From NCBI GenBank assembly GCA_958430865.1, contig CAUDNR010000164.1, positions 1-34,904 of the forward strand: a stretch of 34,904 bases of DNA, written 5' to 3'. The position numbers and the translations under genes were made by a program. Shown piece by piece: positions 20,997 to 32,932 of the stretch. Numbering within the stretch: the first letter of the stretch is position 1; each line of letters starts with the position of its first letter. The notes beneath the pieces were generated by a model that did no database searches, was not told the origin of the DNA, and saw nothing but the letters and a program-made list of their open reading frames with translations. The DNA comes from Entrophospora sp. SA101. Taxonomy: Eukaryota; Glomeromycota; Glomeromycetes; Entrophosporales; Entrophosporaceae.

Positions 20997-22729
20997 TCTC
21001 TCATTATCTTTTCTTCATCGCTGTAGATATCAAAAACAGATAGTTCTTTTTGATGTAATTAATGGTTTCAAATTTTGGTAGTGATTTTCAAGGGGTAAAT
21101 TATCCGATTATTTAAATTCAATATTCAAGTTGGAAAACATACGTAAAGATTTCCTTCCTGGTTTAAAATCACAACATACTTATGAGATGTCTCTTTAGAA
21201 ATAACAATCATCAATCAGCGTCTGAAAATCATCGTTAACAATAACAACATCGTTGTCATATACTGCTGACATTAATGATACTAATAATCATTATTCAACT
21301 GTATTATATTAGATGTTAATAGTGTGCACTGTCTGGACAATTCAGTTAGATGGTAACGAAATTACAATTTCATATTTGATAAATATAATTTCTATAAATC
21401 ATTCTATTTACTATTTGCTTCTAGGAATTAAAATTATTTCATTCTAATATATTCTTTCAAGTTTATCAGTTTGTCTCCCTCTAGGATATGATAAAATAAG
21501 GCCCGAATGAGTGGCTCGTGGGATAAGAACAAGAGTAAGTGAGATGTGAGAAGAATCGGTGGAACAAAATAATTTAAATATCGTGTTTTATATCCCCTTT
21601 TGAAAACAAGGTATTATTTTATTTCAAATATATATCGTCATTTTGTTTATCTTTAGTAAAGTTATCAACTGACGATTGAATATATATATCTATTTATCCC
21701 AAAGTGTTTGAATTTTTTTTTTTTAGTTTGATTCTTCATTTTTATAAAATAATATAAACCAAGATGGGAAAATTGCAGATCAAAGGGATATACCAAAGGG
21801 AGGTGTGTAATGTTTTCAAGTATTCAATGTTTAAAACTTCATGGCAGTAATACTTATTGGACATCATTCTAATTTTATAATCTTCATATAACAAGTTTAC
21901 TATGAAGAGCAATCCTGCGACATATATACTCACAATTCCAAGTTCTAGAACCGGCGGTCTGGTCCCAATTCAAATTTTTCTGACGAAAAAAGAAAATTTT
22001 TTGTATTTTTCTTTTTTTTCTTTTTAATAAAATATCTGAATATCTTAATGTCGATTTTTCAGAAGAAGGTTTTCCAACTCATGAATTTTTGATAGGTGAA
22101 TTTATGATGAAGGATTAATTGACAATGGTGGATTAATTTATGATGGTTAGTGACAGCTTAATAAATTCACAGGATTCTAGTAAAATTATGTTCAAGAATC
22201 TTCAACTTGTTCAAAGAAAAACAGCAATTGGGAATCATACCAGAAACAAAATTCAACACAAGTAATATGTGTAGAATAAAACTGGAAATTCTACATACCA
22301 AACAACATTGAATTTTGCAAGAATTAACCCCTATACTGTATTGGAACAAATAAGCGAGATAAAACATCAATCATTTGGTCAATATGCGACTTACAACCAT
22401 TTTCAGTCTTTGAAAACGTCTATTTAAAAAAATGTTATATCTTTGGACCAAAGATATAGGACTCCAGACTGTCAAAAGTTAAAAATTATGTAATATATCA
22501 ATCGGAGTTATGTGAAATGAATTTCCAGGCAATATATCAATTACGACAAACGTGTGATACTCTACTTTAGATAATGAATCATTTTTGTTCATTTCATTGA
22601 TTCCACTTGGACTTTTAAGCATTTTTTATTGGGCATACTGGTATTAATCTTATTGCACAAGCTATACCAACGACTTTAGTAAGGGTGTTGGGCCACAACG
22701 GATAATCCTCAAACAAAATCACTTATGCA
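20997..22729. other. Long region without an intact gene
   Basis: About 1.7 kb with no supported gene. A few minus-strand frames of 60-70 codons are Leu/Ile/Phe-rich and show no motif; they are what AT-rich sequence gives by chance. Part of the last 300 bp may belong to the decayed hAT copy that follows. Confidence 0.45.
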
Positions 22730-23160
22730 CTACCGCTGCGTTACTCAACAAGGAATTGAAATTGTGGGTGTGCAAGTTGATTTAATAAGAAATTTGATGT
22801 CTAAAATTAAAGGTTCGGTAAAATTTGTGATTCAATAAGAAAACTGCGATGTTGAGAGTCGATTACTTAAGTTGGAAATTGATATAAAAACCAGATGGAA
22901 CAGCAGATTCTGTTTAAAAAAAATGGAGATGGCATTACGTATGTTGAGAACTGGAGAAACATCCACTCAAAATATTTTACCTGATATAAAGATAATTAAG
23001 TCATTGATTTATAAAATTTAGTTGAGATATAATCCAATTAAAATAAATATATACGGTATATGCTAGTTCTTTTAGAACCTTTGAAAAAGGCGACCAAGTT
23101 TCCTTCTTATCCTACAATGGCTTTGTGTTTTTAGAAATACAAAAAAAAGTTAGTCGACGA
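22730..23160 (+). pseudogene. Decayed hAT-family transposase fragment
   Basis: In plus-strand frames broken by stops and shifts, the stretch RLLKLEIDIKTRWNSRFCL with KKMEMALRMLRT (about 22857-22950) matches the hAT hallmark region (D-K-TRWNST with a following Met/Leu-rich helix). Farther on, PLKKATKFPSYPTM (about 23080-23120) fits the next conserved segment ('AT...S...YPT'). Upstream QQGIEIVGVQVDLIRNLM is plausible N-ward sequence. At least two in-frame stops are visible. The gene is dead. The limits are approximate, and more degenerate parts may extend either way. Confidence 0.65.
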
Positions 23161-24919
23161 CGATGAATTCGGTCAATGAGCTATCTCCTTCAATAAATGC
23201 AAAATTAGGTGATTATTGACTAGAGACAACTTTCCTATGATATTGAATCCTTGTACAAAAAAAAAAATTTTTTTAAATCTGGCACTGAGATTGGTTTTAC
23301 AATTAATTGATTTCATAGTCGATTTAAAAAGAATCCATTCCTGGTTGTTTTTCAAATCAGCAACAAATTTATTTACTGACAACAAATTTTTTAGAGACAT
23401 CACTTAATGGATGGTGTAAATCAATATCAGCAACAATGCTTATAATAATAATATAAAATCCAGAGGGAAGCAGGTTGCTCTGAATTTATTAAAAAATTAC
23501 ATTCAGGTCTTGAAGGCTTGTAGATATCTTTCTTTGTTCACGGGGTTTTTACTTATTTTGTCAGCAAAAGAAGGGCCATGAAAGCGGCACTTTCAAGGTA
23601 TGAATTGATACAACTCTATCAATTCTGACGTCCGAGCTCAATGTGAGAAAATTTTGGAAATAAATCAATTTATTTCTGTGATTATTGGGTGATGATGCAT
23701 TTTATAAAGTCATTTGTGATTGGGACAAGTGTATAGACCTGTTTCTTCTTGAGAAACGGGGAAAAAGTATACACCCTTTGCTGATTACTTTAAAAGCTGA
23801 TCAAATAGCAGGATAACCAGAATAAACATTAATTGATGAAAATGTTCTTGATTGTCCTCATGAAAAAAAGAATATTGAACATTTAACTAGCTAGTAAGGA
23901 ATTATCAAAACCAATGAAAAAAGTCATAGCAAATGTCCTTCTTTTCATGACAAGGTATATTTTCTTTCAACCATTAAAGAATTATCACTAGTCTTAAAAG
24001 AAGGTGAATTGATTATTACGAGTTGCATTGTTAAACGAAGCATAAGTCTTCTGTTAGTAACTTGGGAAAATACAAACAACGTTCGGCAAATTCCTCACGT
24101 TGCTAAATTACTCCAATCAGAAATTACTTCCTTCTAAACTAGGGGAGGTGAATTTTTTACAAAGATGAAATTAAACGAAATCACTATGAATGATGATATT
24201 GAATAATAAAAAAAATGCAGAAACCTACTGACTTATATCACATTCACCATCACATTATATTTGTAGCACAGCTTGTACAGTTATGGCACAAATTTGTTTT
24301 AATAATAGAATAAACTTCTGTCTGACATTCATCTAGTACTACAAGGACAAATTTGATTAATCAATATTCGGAAAATTTCAAAATTGTTTGTTTATATTAT
24401 TAATTTGGTAAAGATTGCAAAAGGATCTAACAAGCATATAATGGAAATTATAGAATCGTAAGTTTTCTTTATTTTTCTTGAGTTTGTTTATTTAATTTAT
24501 ACGGTCGATTCTAAATCTGGGAAATTTATTTAGTCTAGGTAACACTCACTATTATAATAAATATTAATGTTAATCAATTAATTCAATTAATTGGGAAATA
24601 AAGAGAATTAATATAGAAGATGCGTACCGTGTTGAAAAAAGAAAAAAAATGGCATGTAGTACGGTACTCACCTTATAATATTGTACTCGAGAGTGTTGGG
24701 AATATGAATTGCTATGTTGAACTTGGGAAATTTTGTTTTCTAGTACGGTACATATATTAATATATATAAATAAAATAAAGAATTTATTGCCTACCCAAAA
24801 AAGTGAATAACACGAGATTGGTTGTGTACACATTTAACGGAATTTATTGTATATAATATAATTAACTTTTTCTCATCAAAAAAAATCAAAATTATTAATC
24901 AAAAATCAAATCTACAATA
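23161..24919. other. Region without an intact gene, possibly more transposon debris
   Basis: Frames are short and interrupted. Several bits look formerly coding (for example CTTTCAACCATTAAAGAATT at about 23966), but none carries a motif I can name. Three GTACGGTAC-like copies between 24620 and 24755 hint at another small element. No confident feature. Confidence 0.4.
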
Positions 24920-26429
24920 ATGTCTACAGTTGTATCAAAATCAGCTCTTTCACTTCACCTGATGAATATAGAAAAAGAAAAGTTACTCTATTGACTGGTA
25001 ATTATTAATTAATAGATAATCTTGATAATAATAATCGGAATGACAGAGATAATTAATTAATTAAAGAGAAATTAATTTTAGGTATTACTGGACTGGTCAA
25101 GATGGCTCTTATCTTACTGAATTCCTCTTAGAAAACGGCCACACTGTTCATGGTATTATCCGTCGTTCTTCTTCGTTCAATACTGGTAGACTTGAATATT
25201 TATACAAAGATCAACATGAACGTAAGTGTCAAATAATTTTAAATAAAAATATTTTTGATATAGATTGATGATTAATGATTTTCTCTCAAAATATGTTCAG
25301 GTCCAAAAATGGCTCTCCATTTATGGAAAGCTGACAGATTTCATATTGTTTCACAAGTGTTTTCAACTGAAATTTATAATCCTGGAGTTCAATCTCACGC
25401 CAAAATTTCTTTTGATATTGCTGAATACCTGTGAGTTTATAGAAAAATCAATTATATATATAATTCATTTTTATAGTTGATAATTATAATTGATTCGATT
25501 ATTTTTAGGGTGATATAGATGGTTTGAGAACTTTACGTTTATTAGATGCCATCAGAATTGTTGGTTTAGCAAACCATGTTAGATTTTATCAGGTAACAAT
25601 TATTATTTTACACTACTCTCCTCACTTATACCGATAATTAATAAATCTATGTCCCTTTCTATATATATATACTTATCTATCCACCACTTTATATATTTAT
25701 AGACATCCACGTCTGAGCTTTATGGCAAAGCTGTAGAAACTCCACAGTCAGAAACCACACCATTTTGTCCTCGGTATCGCTAAACTTTATGCCTATTGGA
25801 TTGTTGTTGATTACCGTGAAGCATACAATATGTTTGCTTGTAATGGTGTTTTATTCAATCACAAGCCTCCACGTAGAGGTCGTACTTTTGTAACTCGTAA
25901 AATTTATAGAGCCGTAGCTGAAATTCACTTAAATAAACAAAGTTGCATATATCTTGATAACATTGATTCTAAGCGTGATTGGGGTCATACAAGAGATTAC
26001 ATTGGTTAGTACATATTACATTTATTACATTTATTATTATTTATAATAATGATATATTCACATGATATGTAATTTATATATTAAAATATTTATTTCCTCC
26101 AAAAAAAAAAAAAATAATAAGAGGAAATGTGGTTGATGTGAAACTCACACTGTTAGAGAATTTGTTGAAAAATCATTTGCTGTAATTAATAAAACCATTG
26201 TTTGGAAAAGCGAGGATGAAAATATGGTTGGAAGTGAAGTTGACGCTGGAATCGTTCGCGTATGCGTAGATCCAAAATACTTCCGTCCAACCTAAGTTGA
26301 CCTTTTGCTTGGTAATCCTACTAAAGCTTATAATAAACTTGGTTGGAAACATAAAGTTGATTTTGATCACTTGTAAAAGAGATGGTTTTGGCTGACATTG
26401 AGGGGGCCAAAGTTAATTCTGAAAATTAA
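24920..26429 (+). pseudogene. GMD: GDP-mannose 4,6-dehydratase pseudogene
   Basis: The functional enzyme converts GDP-mannose to GDP-4-keto-6-deoxymannose, the first step to GDP-L-fucose. Six exon-like blocks with intact-looking splice sites remain: 24920-24997, 25082-25221, 25301-25430, 25509-25592, 25703-26004 and 26122-26429. Recognisable motifs are [120 protein letters not shown] and KYFRP. Lesions: a frameshift in block 1; a 5-bp ACTGG tandem duplication at about 25085-25094; a frame change at about 25319; an 11-base loss at about 25774 that removes the SPYG segment with the active-site Tyr of YxxxK; an in-frame deletion-like jump at about 26136; a TAA at 26293-26295; and a lost base at about 26372. 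It was inherited or duplicated with its introns, so it is not a processed copy. Confidence 0.93.
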
Positions 26430-26801
26430 TTTTTCAAGTTGTATAAAAAATTATTTAATGTTGACAAAAATTTTTTTATTTAATTTTATTTATAGAAATG
26501 AAATTATTTTTTTTCTTCTAAAGTTTTATTTACATATGCACATATTAATTTTGATAAAAATTCAATAACGAATTAATCTATTTTGAGCTGCTCTTAGGGG
26601 TTTATGTTTTCTTAAAAATTTATTCTTAAAGAGTTCATAATAATGTGTAAAATTTGGCTTAAAAATTAAAAAAAATAGTTGAAAGTAAAAATTAAAGACA
26701 CGAATCATTATTAATAAAGAGAATTTACAATTATTTCGAGTTTCGAGTTTCTACAGAAAAAAATAATCTACTACTACTACTGCCCTATTAAAGAGTAAAT
26801 C

Positions 26802-27852
26802 CTAGTTCATAAGATTAGCGATGTCCATTTTGTTTTTAATATTCCTTCTGTTTGCGAAAAATGGTCGTTTCCTGAAAAACCTTTTTTTGCACGTCAAATA
26901 GTTTTCTTTTTTTGTACTATGCAAATAAATTTCAATCGTATGTTTATCTCTTTTATTTCCCAACGTTTCTGCAATGTCATCGACCTTGTAACCGGCCCGG
27001 CTTGCATAAGCGTTGATTATATTTTTTTCAACATAGGAAAGAGGTCTCCAATTTTTATTTATTGGAAACTTTCTATTTGGTGATTTTGCTCGTGCAAGTT
27101 TTCTCATGATAGATCTCTTGTGCGAGTGAAAATAATTTTTCACTTGTAATTGCGTACGATTTTTTAGGAATCGTGCTATCAATGAGAAATCATTTCCATT
27201 ACGCCAGGCTAGTATCCTGATTATATATTTCTCCCTCTTGTCGAGTTTTCCATAATTTACTAAAATAGTAATAACAAAAATAATAAATAATTTGATGATT
27301 ATTTAGTTAGAAAAAAAATTTATTGAAGGAAAAAAACAAAGAATTTTATTAACCATTCGGGTCCAGGTGATTGACATATCTTTTGAAAAAAAGAAGAGAG
27401 GAGAAAGGAATAAAAATTTATTAATTATTAGAAATAAAATAAATATTATTATTTAATAATTAATTACCTTTCCCGAATTTTACGGGAATCCAAAGAGTTC
27501 ATTTCCTCTGAAATTTTTGACCAGTTGGATCCATGTATTCCATATAATCTTTTAATTTCAGCATCTTGCTATTTAATTAACAAGAGAAAAATAAATAATC
27601 AAAAATAAAAAACAAGAATTAAATAAATTAATTTTCTATAGAAATATTACCTCTGGAGTTACCAGAGTCCTTGGGTTTCGTGGTTTTTTCGAGAGGGTTT
27701 TTTTTTGGTTTTTCATATTTAGTATTGTGCTAGTAAAATAAAATAATATTGAAAAAAAAACAATCGAGGAAAATAAATAATAAAATTATAAATTATAAAT
27801 ATTTATGATTAATAACGATTAAATTTTCTAACACTTACCTCTCTTGAAGCAT
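26802..27852 (-). CDS. Myb-type (SANT/HTH) DNA-binding protein, 4 or 5 exons
   Basis: A probable nuclear DNA-binding protein with three Myb-like repeats. Exons (minus): 27651-27716, 27468-27568, 27354-27379 and 26802-27259; introns 82, 88 and 94 bp; 216 aa from the ATG at 27716. Repeat 1 (residues about 23-63) has GIHGSNWSKISEEM and IRERYVNHLDP, the Myb 'W...I......R....R.... LRP' pattern. Repeat 2 (about 68-118) has KLDKREKYIIRILAWRNGND and NRTQLQVKNYFHSHKR. Repeat 3 (about 137-180) has RPLSYVEKNIINAY and KHTIEIYLHST. The C-terminus is very basic. Exon 3 is only 26 bp. A GTAAGT donor at 27838 and a TAG acceptor at 27730 join an upstream 14-bp exon (27839-27852, ATG at 27852) in frame and add nine residues, so the start could be there; otherwise it is a 5'UTR intron. 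The target genes are unknown. Confidence 0.82.
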
Positions 27853-28203
27853 TCAATTAAAAAGAAATAAAAATATTATTTGTTAATTAGTACATTGTTT
27901 AAATATGTTTTCTTGGAAAAATGTATATAATTATAGTTACTCTATTAGGTTTTGATTTAAAAAATATTTTGTACATTTAGTACCAAATTTAGCATTTCAA
28001 TTATATAGCCAATTGAGATAAATTGAGATACCATGTATATATTATTATACAAATGTACACAATATATATCCGGTATCAAATATCCAACAATTTTACACCC
28101 AATAAAAAAAAAAAAGGTAAATGACGCCGAAAACCTGATTATGCATACACACTATACTCTAAGTCTCTATATGTTAGTTAGAATCTTGGAATGTTAACTG
28201 ACA
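27853..28203. promoter_or_regulatory. Upstream region of the Myb-type gene
   Basis: AT-rich, no reading frame. It contains a short direct repeat AATTGAGATA (about 28013 and about 28023). It presumably holds the promoter of the minus-strand Myb gene; no element can be named. Confidence 0.4.
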
Positions 28204-28525
28204 TGAATAAAATAAGAGAATGGTGAAATGTTTCGCCTTAGAACTTGTTTCTAGAGATGACAAATTAGCTATTTTAATTTAGAAACATGATTTATTTTGC
28301 TCTAAAGTAAATCAGAAGATTTGGGATATTGACAAAAATATCAAAAACCAGATTTTTCGTACATATTCATTATTATTATCATTGTCATCATTGTAGTTTC
28401 TTTCTTCGCCAACGTCTCTACCTTCCTCCATTTAGTTAGGGCATAGCATATATGTGCCTTTTGCATTTGTAAGAATACAAACAAACAAGCATTTATTGTG
28501 ACAGATATCCGCGAACGTCGATTGG
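28204..28525. repeat. 322-bp direct repeat, copy A
   Basis: Reads the same, base for base as far as I can compare by eye, as 34522-34843. It starts TGAATAAAATAAGAGAATGG and ends CGAACGTCGATTGG. The ends are not inverted repeats and no target duplication is apparent, so it is neither an obvious MITE nor an LTR. On the minus strand it holds an ATG frame MEEGRDVGEERNYNDDNDNN of about 41 codons and another of 60-odd codons with no known motif. It may be a piece of a larger multi-copy sequence. Confidence 0.92.
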
Positions 28526-29900
28526 AAAGATAAAGACTTGCCAATAATGGTAATACCTATATATAATGTCAATTTTAATATTGTTTAATTGTAACAGTAA
28601 TATTGGTGATAAAAAATGAGAAATCCTAAATAAGTTGATTAATATTAGCAATAAATTCTAAACTATAATGTTATTAATAGAATATTCCTATTTATGATAA
28701 TTTTTTTTTGTTGAAAAAAAAAAAAATCTTTATTAAATAAAGAACGATCAAATCAAAATCATGATTTGTTATTATTATTTATTATTTATTTATTATTATT
28801 TATTATCTTTTATATATGTATTTTTTTTTATTCTGGAAAACTTAATCCCGTCTTTTCTGTTTGTTTAATATATATTTATATTATTTTATCCTAATTGCGA
28901 TCGAGGTGCTTTATTTTTTGCTTAATTTAAACAAATCAAAAAAAAATCCGTATTTAATGAATGAACGTTGGGTAACAAAGAAAATAATTAAATAACGTGA
29001 ACTTGACAAGTTTTTTCCAAAGCAAAATTTTTAAAATCAAATGAAAAATGAAAACTGAAAACTGCATAAATATGTCGCGCGTGAGTGATAAAGTTCAAGC
29101 TAATCTCTCCTTATTTTCTAATTTACTTTTATCAACCTGATTCTAACCTGCCTCTTTTTGTTCTTTCTTCCATGATTTCAATTAATTTAATTAATATTCT
29201 AACCATCAAAATAGCTGTTTCTTTTTTAAAATATTTTGAACAATCAGGCCATTTAAAAAATAGCAAATAATAAATAAGGCGCGAGATTTATTAATATATA
29301 ACACGTATTGATATTTAATATGTAATAAATAACCTTAATTTTATAAACTCATAATCAAGAAAATACGAATAAACAATATTTGATCGATGCTATCTCTTAA
29401 ATGAATTAGCGCCTTCAATTTTGATTATTTTTTGGTACGTAAATATGTAGATCCCAAATAAATGTTAAAATACAATACGTTTTTTTATTGTTTTATTAGT
29501 TATGGGCGTGTTGTTTAATTACTTATTATTTGACAACATTTATAAATTAAAAATGATTGCAAGTGATAAATGCAAAACAGTTTCACGATGGGTTTGTTTC
29601 AAACAGGAAAGCTCTCCATAACTCGGTAATTTATAAGTATTAATTAATATTATAAAAATAAATTTAGTGATATAATTGATAGGGACCCAGATAATTATGA
29701 TAGGCGGCAAAAATAAATTTATTGACATCCCGGGTCTACTTAAAATGAAATTTTGCCCGAATACTGTATTTTTTAAACAATCTCGGTGAATATAATGTGG
29801 GTTTTACAACATATGGAGGGCACACACAATCTATAATACCTGAACGTTGAGGCGCAGAAATTTCTTAATTTGTAAACAAAAAAAATGTTTTATCTACTTC
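28526..29900. other. Intergenic stretch, no gene seen
   Basis: About 1.4 kb, AT-rich, with TTATTATTTA runs near 28770-28805. No gene, RNA or paired repeat was found. Confidence 0.45.
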
Positions 29901-29934
29901 ATTATAAGTATCACCAACTTTAATCATTATTTGA

Positions 29935-30720
29935 CGCTTTCCTATGAGATTTATAATTGTTTTACTGCACATAAAGCTTCTAGAACTGTTCATACATTTC
30001 TACAAGCATCCGTAAATTTCCATGACTAACAAGAAATTTGCAAATGGAACAGTTTTATTTTAATGACTTGAAAGGTATAATTCACAATTTTCACAAGTAT
30101 ATTATTTTGCTGCACTCCAAAATAACTCAATAAAGTTAAGTTCACAGTAGAACTTGGGATAAAAAATAACTTTACGACTCCAAGACTCAACAGTTTCTTC
30201 AATAAAAATTTTTATTAATGAAATCAGATTGAAGTTCAAGGATTCGAACTGCATAACAGGAACCTTCAAGCAGACTAATTTGTTGATAGTTATAATTCTT
30301 TAAGAACCAATTCCTTTTGGTCTGTCATCAAGCAAATGCATTTCTTGTCTTATTCCATCCAGAGTTGTTCCATCTCTAAATTTGATCTCATATTGGTCTA
30401 AGGTTCATTTTTTTTTGCAATTAGTTGATATTTGGCTTAAACGCAAAAGGTCCAATTGAATTAGTATGAATTTCTAAATTAGTTGGTAAGCAAAAAAATT
30501 TTTTAAATAAAAATAACAATCAATTAATTCTCTTTGATTGATTTAACTGATTATTTAAATGTTCAGAAGTCCACCAACCTTCACGATTAGTACCAGATTT
30601 TATATTACACAGCCTCAACTTCTGTTAGAAATTACTGATATGAATCCAGCTTCTTTTTATTTCAAGACGTATACAATACAGATTCATCGCGTGTAGCAAG
30701 TATGTGCTTTTTTTCAATTT
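29935..30720 (-). pseudogene. Decayed C-terminal half of a DDE transposase
   Basis: Read on the minus strand across several frames, the pieces lie in the order expected for the C-terminal catalytic part of a DDE transposase family common in fungi: KKHILATRDES (first acidic residue, about 30681-30715), KSGTNREGWWTSEHLN (about 30560-30600), TNSIGPFAFKPN (second acidic site, usual DNS changed), GTTLDGIRQEM with DRPKGIG (about 30310-30370), CYAVRILELQSDF (about 30220-30260), FYPKFYCELNFIELFW (third acidic residue E, about 30119-30166), SWKFTDACR (about 29998-30026) and YKSHR (about 29945). Many stops and frameshifts are present and the second catalytic Asp is gone. It is the same family by motif as the N-terminal half at 33333, but much older by its damage. 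No N-terminal domain was recognised upstream to 31560. Confidence 0.8.
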
Positions 30721-31578
30721 GATCCAAGGAAAGCGCTTAATAATTTTCATGATATTATTTTCACTTGCATTGGGAAAATTTTCAGGCGCAATATCAGAAA
30801 AATTGTAAGTTTTACTTACATAATATTATGGCACGTTGTAAGATTTACATTATATTATGGCGGGAATGTAATGTTTGCGCACGTTCACGTCAAATTAATT
30901 TCCGGATGTGGTTTGGGTATGTATGAGTTCTTTATGTAGCTGCATTTCTGAGAGAATGTTTATTGTTATCTTCTCCCTCATTCTCATCATAATAAACATC
31001 TCTGTGATACTTTTTTGATGGTATCACAACCAAATTTATTCAACATTTTATAGTGATTGGCTTTTTTTCTTCAGCCTCAATTTCTGGAAAATATATATTT
31101 TTAAACATTCTAACTGTAACATTATTTTTTTGTTCCGATAGGTATTCTTTTAGTTTATATCCTCATGCCAAATATGAGTACAATATTTTCCACCTTTTAA
31201 ACTTTTAGAAAGCGGTTAACTTTGCTTCCGTTGTTTTTTTTTTCCTGCTGATTGAAGGTTAAGTCTCATTTTTTAACCATTAACAATTGGTTTCAAGTGA
31301 ACTAGAACCTCTTCACATTCCTTTCTGCCATTCTCATCAATATTACCTTATTTACCAGTGAATTATTAATTGGTTTTTAAAAAAACTTGTCAATTTCATT
31401 GTGTTTTCAGTGTCTTTTGGACGCGTGACCCAATTTAGAATAATCGTCTTAATCAAATTTAGTCATGATTTTTGTGTACAGGATTTTCCTCGTAAAATTC
31501 CAAAAAAGGAAGGTGTAATGATATTAGATAACCAGTTTTTCTTGTTTAGTACAAAAATGGAATAATTAATTAAAGCGC
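30721..31578. other. Region without an intact gene
   Basis: Flanks the decayed transposase on its 5' side. The pair TTACATAATATTATGGC (about 30815) and TTACATTATATTATGGC (about 30846) is a 32-bp-period tandem repeat. Some broken minus-strand frames may be transposase remains, but no motif was identified. Confidence 0.4.
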
Positions 31579-31686
31579 CCCGGGTGAAATATAATTTCAA
31601 ATTTCACGTGCGTGAAAATAAATTAATATATAAAAATTTATCTCTAGGGTAATTCCCTGTATAATTAGTTATTAAAAATTTTTGAA

Positions 31687-32240
31687 CAGTCAAGCCTCGT
31701 TACAACGAACACATTATTTGACCTCAATTGTCCCTTATAACAGGGGGTTCGGCAATAAATTATCACGTGATAATTTTGTACATTGATACTAACAAAAATA
31801 AATAGCAATTATCATTTTTCGCTGGTTTAGATATATAAATTAATTTTTTTCTTTAATGTATGAAAAATATATTAAAGGCGGGGAACGCGATTTTTTTAAT
31901 GTTGCTGGTATGAATTTGGATCAATATCAAGCCATCCGTTAGAATTTTTTAAGATATCACTAACTTGTCATTTGCTAATCCCAATTCTTTGGCTAAATCA
32001 ATAAAATTTTTTTATTGTTTTACAAATTCCAATTTTTGTGCAGCAGTAATGATCCGACTAGTAGAATATAATATTAATATATTAATAAATCTTATTAAAT
32101 ATTCGTTATACGGAATAACAAAGGCTTGTTATATAAATTAGTTATAATAAATTTTTTTTTTATTGAAAATCAAGGACAAGACTTTTGTTGGTATAACAAA
32201 AATCCATTATAATGAGGACTGTTATAATGAGGTTCGACTG
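31687..32240 (-). mobile_element. pogo/Tigger-like element remnant (554 bp)
   Basis: The left end CAGTCAAGCCTCGTTACAAC and the right end, read on the minus strand, CAGTCGAACCTCATTATAAC match at 15-16 of 20 positions and are of the typical pogo/Tigger style; the right side abuts TA. On the minus strand the interior retains broken pieces of the N-terminal CENP-B/psq-type helix-turn-helix: DLAKELGLANDK (about 31970-32005), then SNGWLDIDPNSYQ (about 31905-31945) and KNRVPRL (about 31885). No catalytic domain remains. It is an old internal-deletion derivative. Confidence 0.78.
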
Positions 32241-32602
32241 TATAATTTTTTTGAAATATACTGGGAATATTTACCAATTAGATAACCAGCAAGTTTTGAC
32301 GAAAAATTAGGCTCGAAAAACCAATTTATGTATCAATTTATCAATTCGTTTTCTCCTGCTACTAAAGATTGTTGCTCTGAATGCTTCCATCGTGAGATCA
32401 TTGGCAAATTCGAGATATATCTATCCATTAATAAGTTATTAATAAAAAAACCGATAAATTTAAAAATAAATCATCAAAAATAAACATGTAGGTTCAGGCT
32501 AAATATTGGCACCGTCGACCGTTTAACTGGTTAAGTATTTAGTTTTAATCATTAATTTATAGTTGTTGTACGTGAAAATGCAATTATGTGAATTCGCAAT
32601 TC

Positions 32603-32664
32603 ACATATGTGAAATTCAAATTTACATATGTGAAATTCAAATTTACATATGTGAAATTCAAATT
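32603..32664. repeat. Three tandem copies of a 21-bp unit
   Basis: ACATATGTGAAATTCAAATTT occurs three times head to tail, the last with one change. Each unit contains the palindrome ACATATGT, so the block has both direct and inverted symmetry. Related CACATA/TATGTG bits continue on both sides to about 32730. Confidence 0.92.
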
Positions 32665-32932
32665 AGCCAATCAGAATTTCACCCCACTCCATAATATTTT
32701 AATTTCACATATTTTCAATTTCACATACAACATAGTCACATGAAATCGACGGGAATTAATAAATCAAAAAATCTTTATTCAGTTTGACATTTATTAGCTA
32801 TCATACACAATAATAATGCCATAAATGGCATTTGGTCATTTAGTCGTTTGGCCTGTTGACCGTTTTTGGCCAATATTAATATATATATCAATATATATCA
32901 GTGTTGTAACCCGAAACCAAAATTTATACCAG

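Larger units (their letters stand above)
31579..32690. mobile_element. Possible larger TIR element with a nested pogo-like insert
   Basis: GGGTGAAATATAATTTCAAATTTCACGTG at the left and, on the minus strand at the right, GGGTGAAATTCTGATTGG then TTTGAATTTCACATATGTG form diverged inverted ends about 1.1 kb apart. The only structured content between them is the pogo-like remnant and the 21-bp tandem repeats. The limits and the element call are tentative. Confidence 0.35.

Noticed and set aside
20411..24833. Several 60-90 codon frames on the minus strand in the gene desert
   Set aside because: Phe/Ile/Leu/Tyr-rich, no motif, no splice continuity; expected by chance in AT-rich DNA.
28341..28544. 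Minus-strand frame within 322-bp copy A as a gene
   Set aside because: Runs past the repeat border using non-repeat sequence for its start, and no motif is visible; copy B does not preserve the same start.
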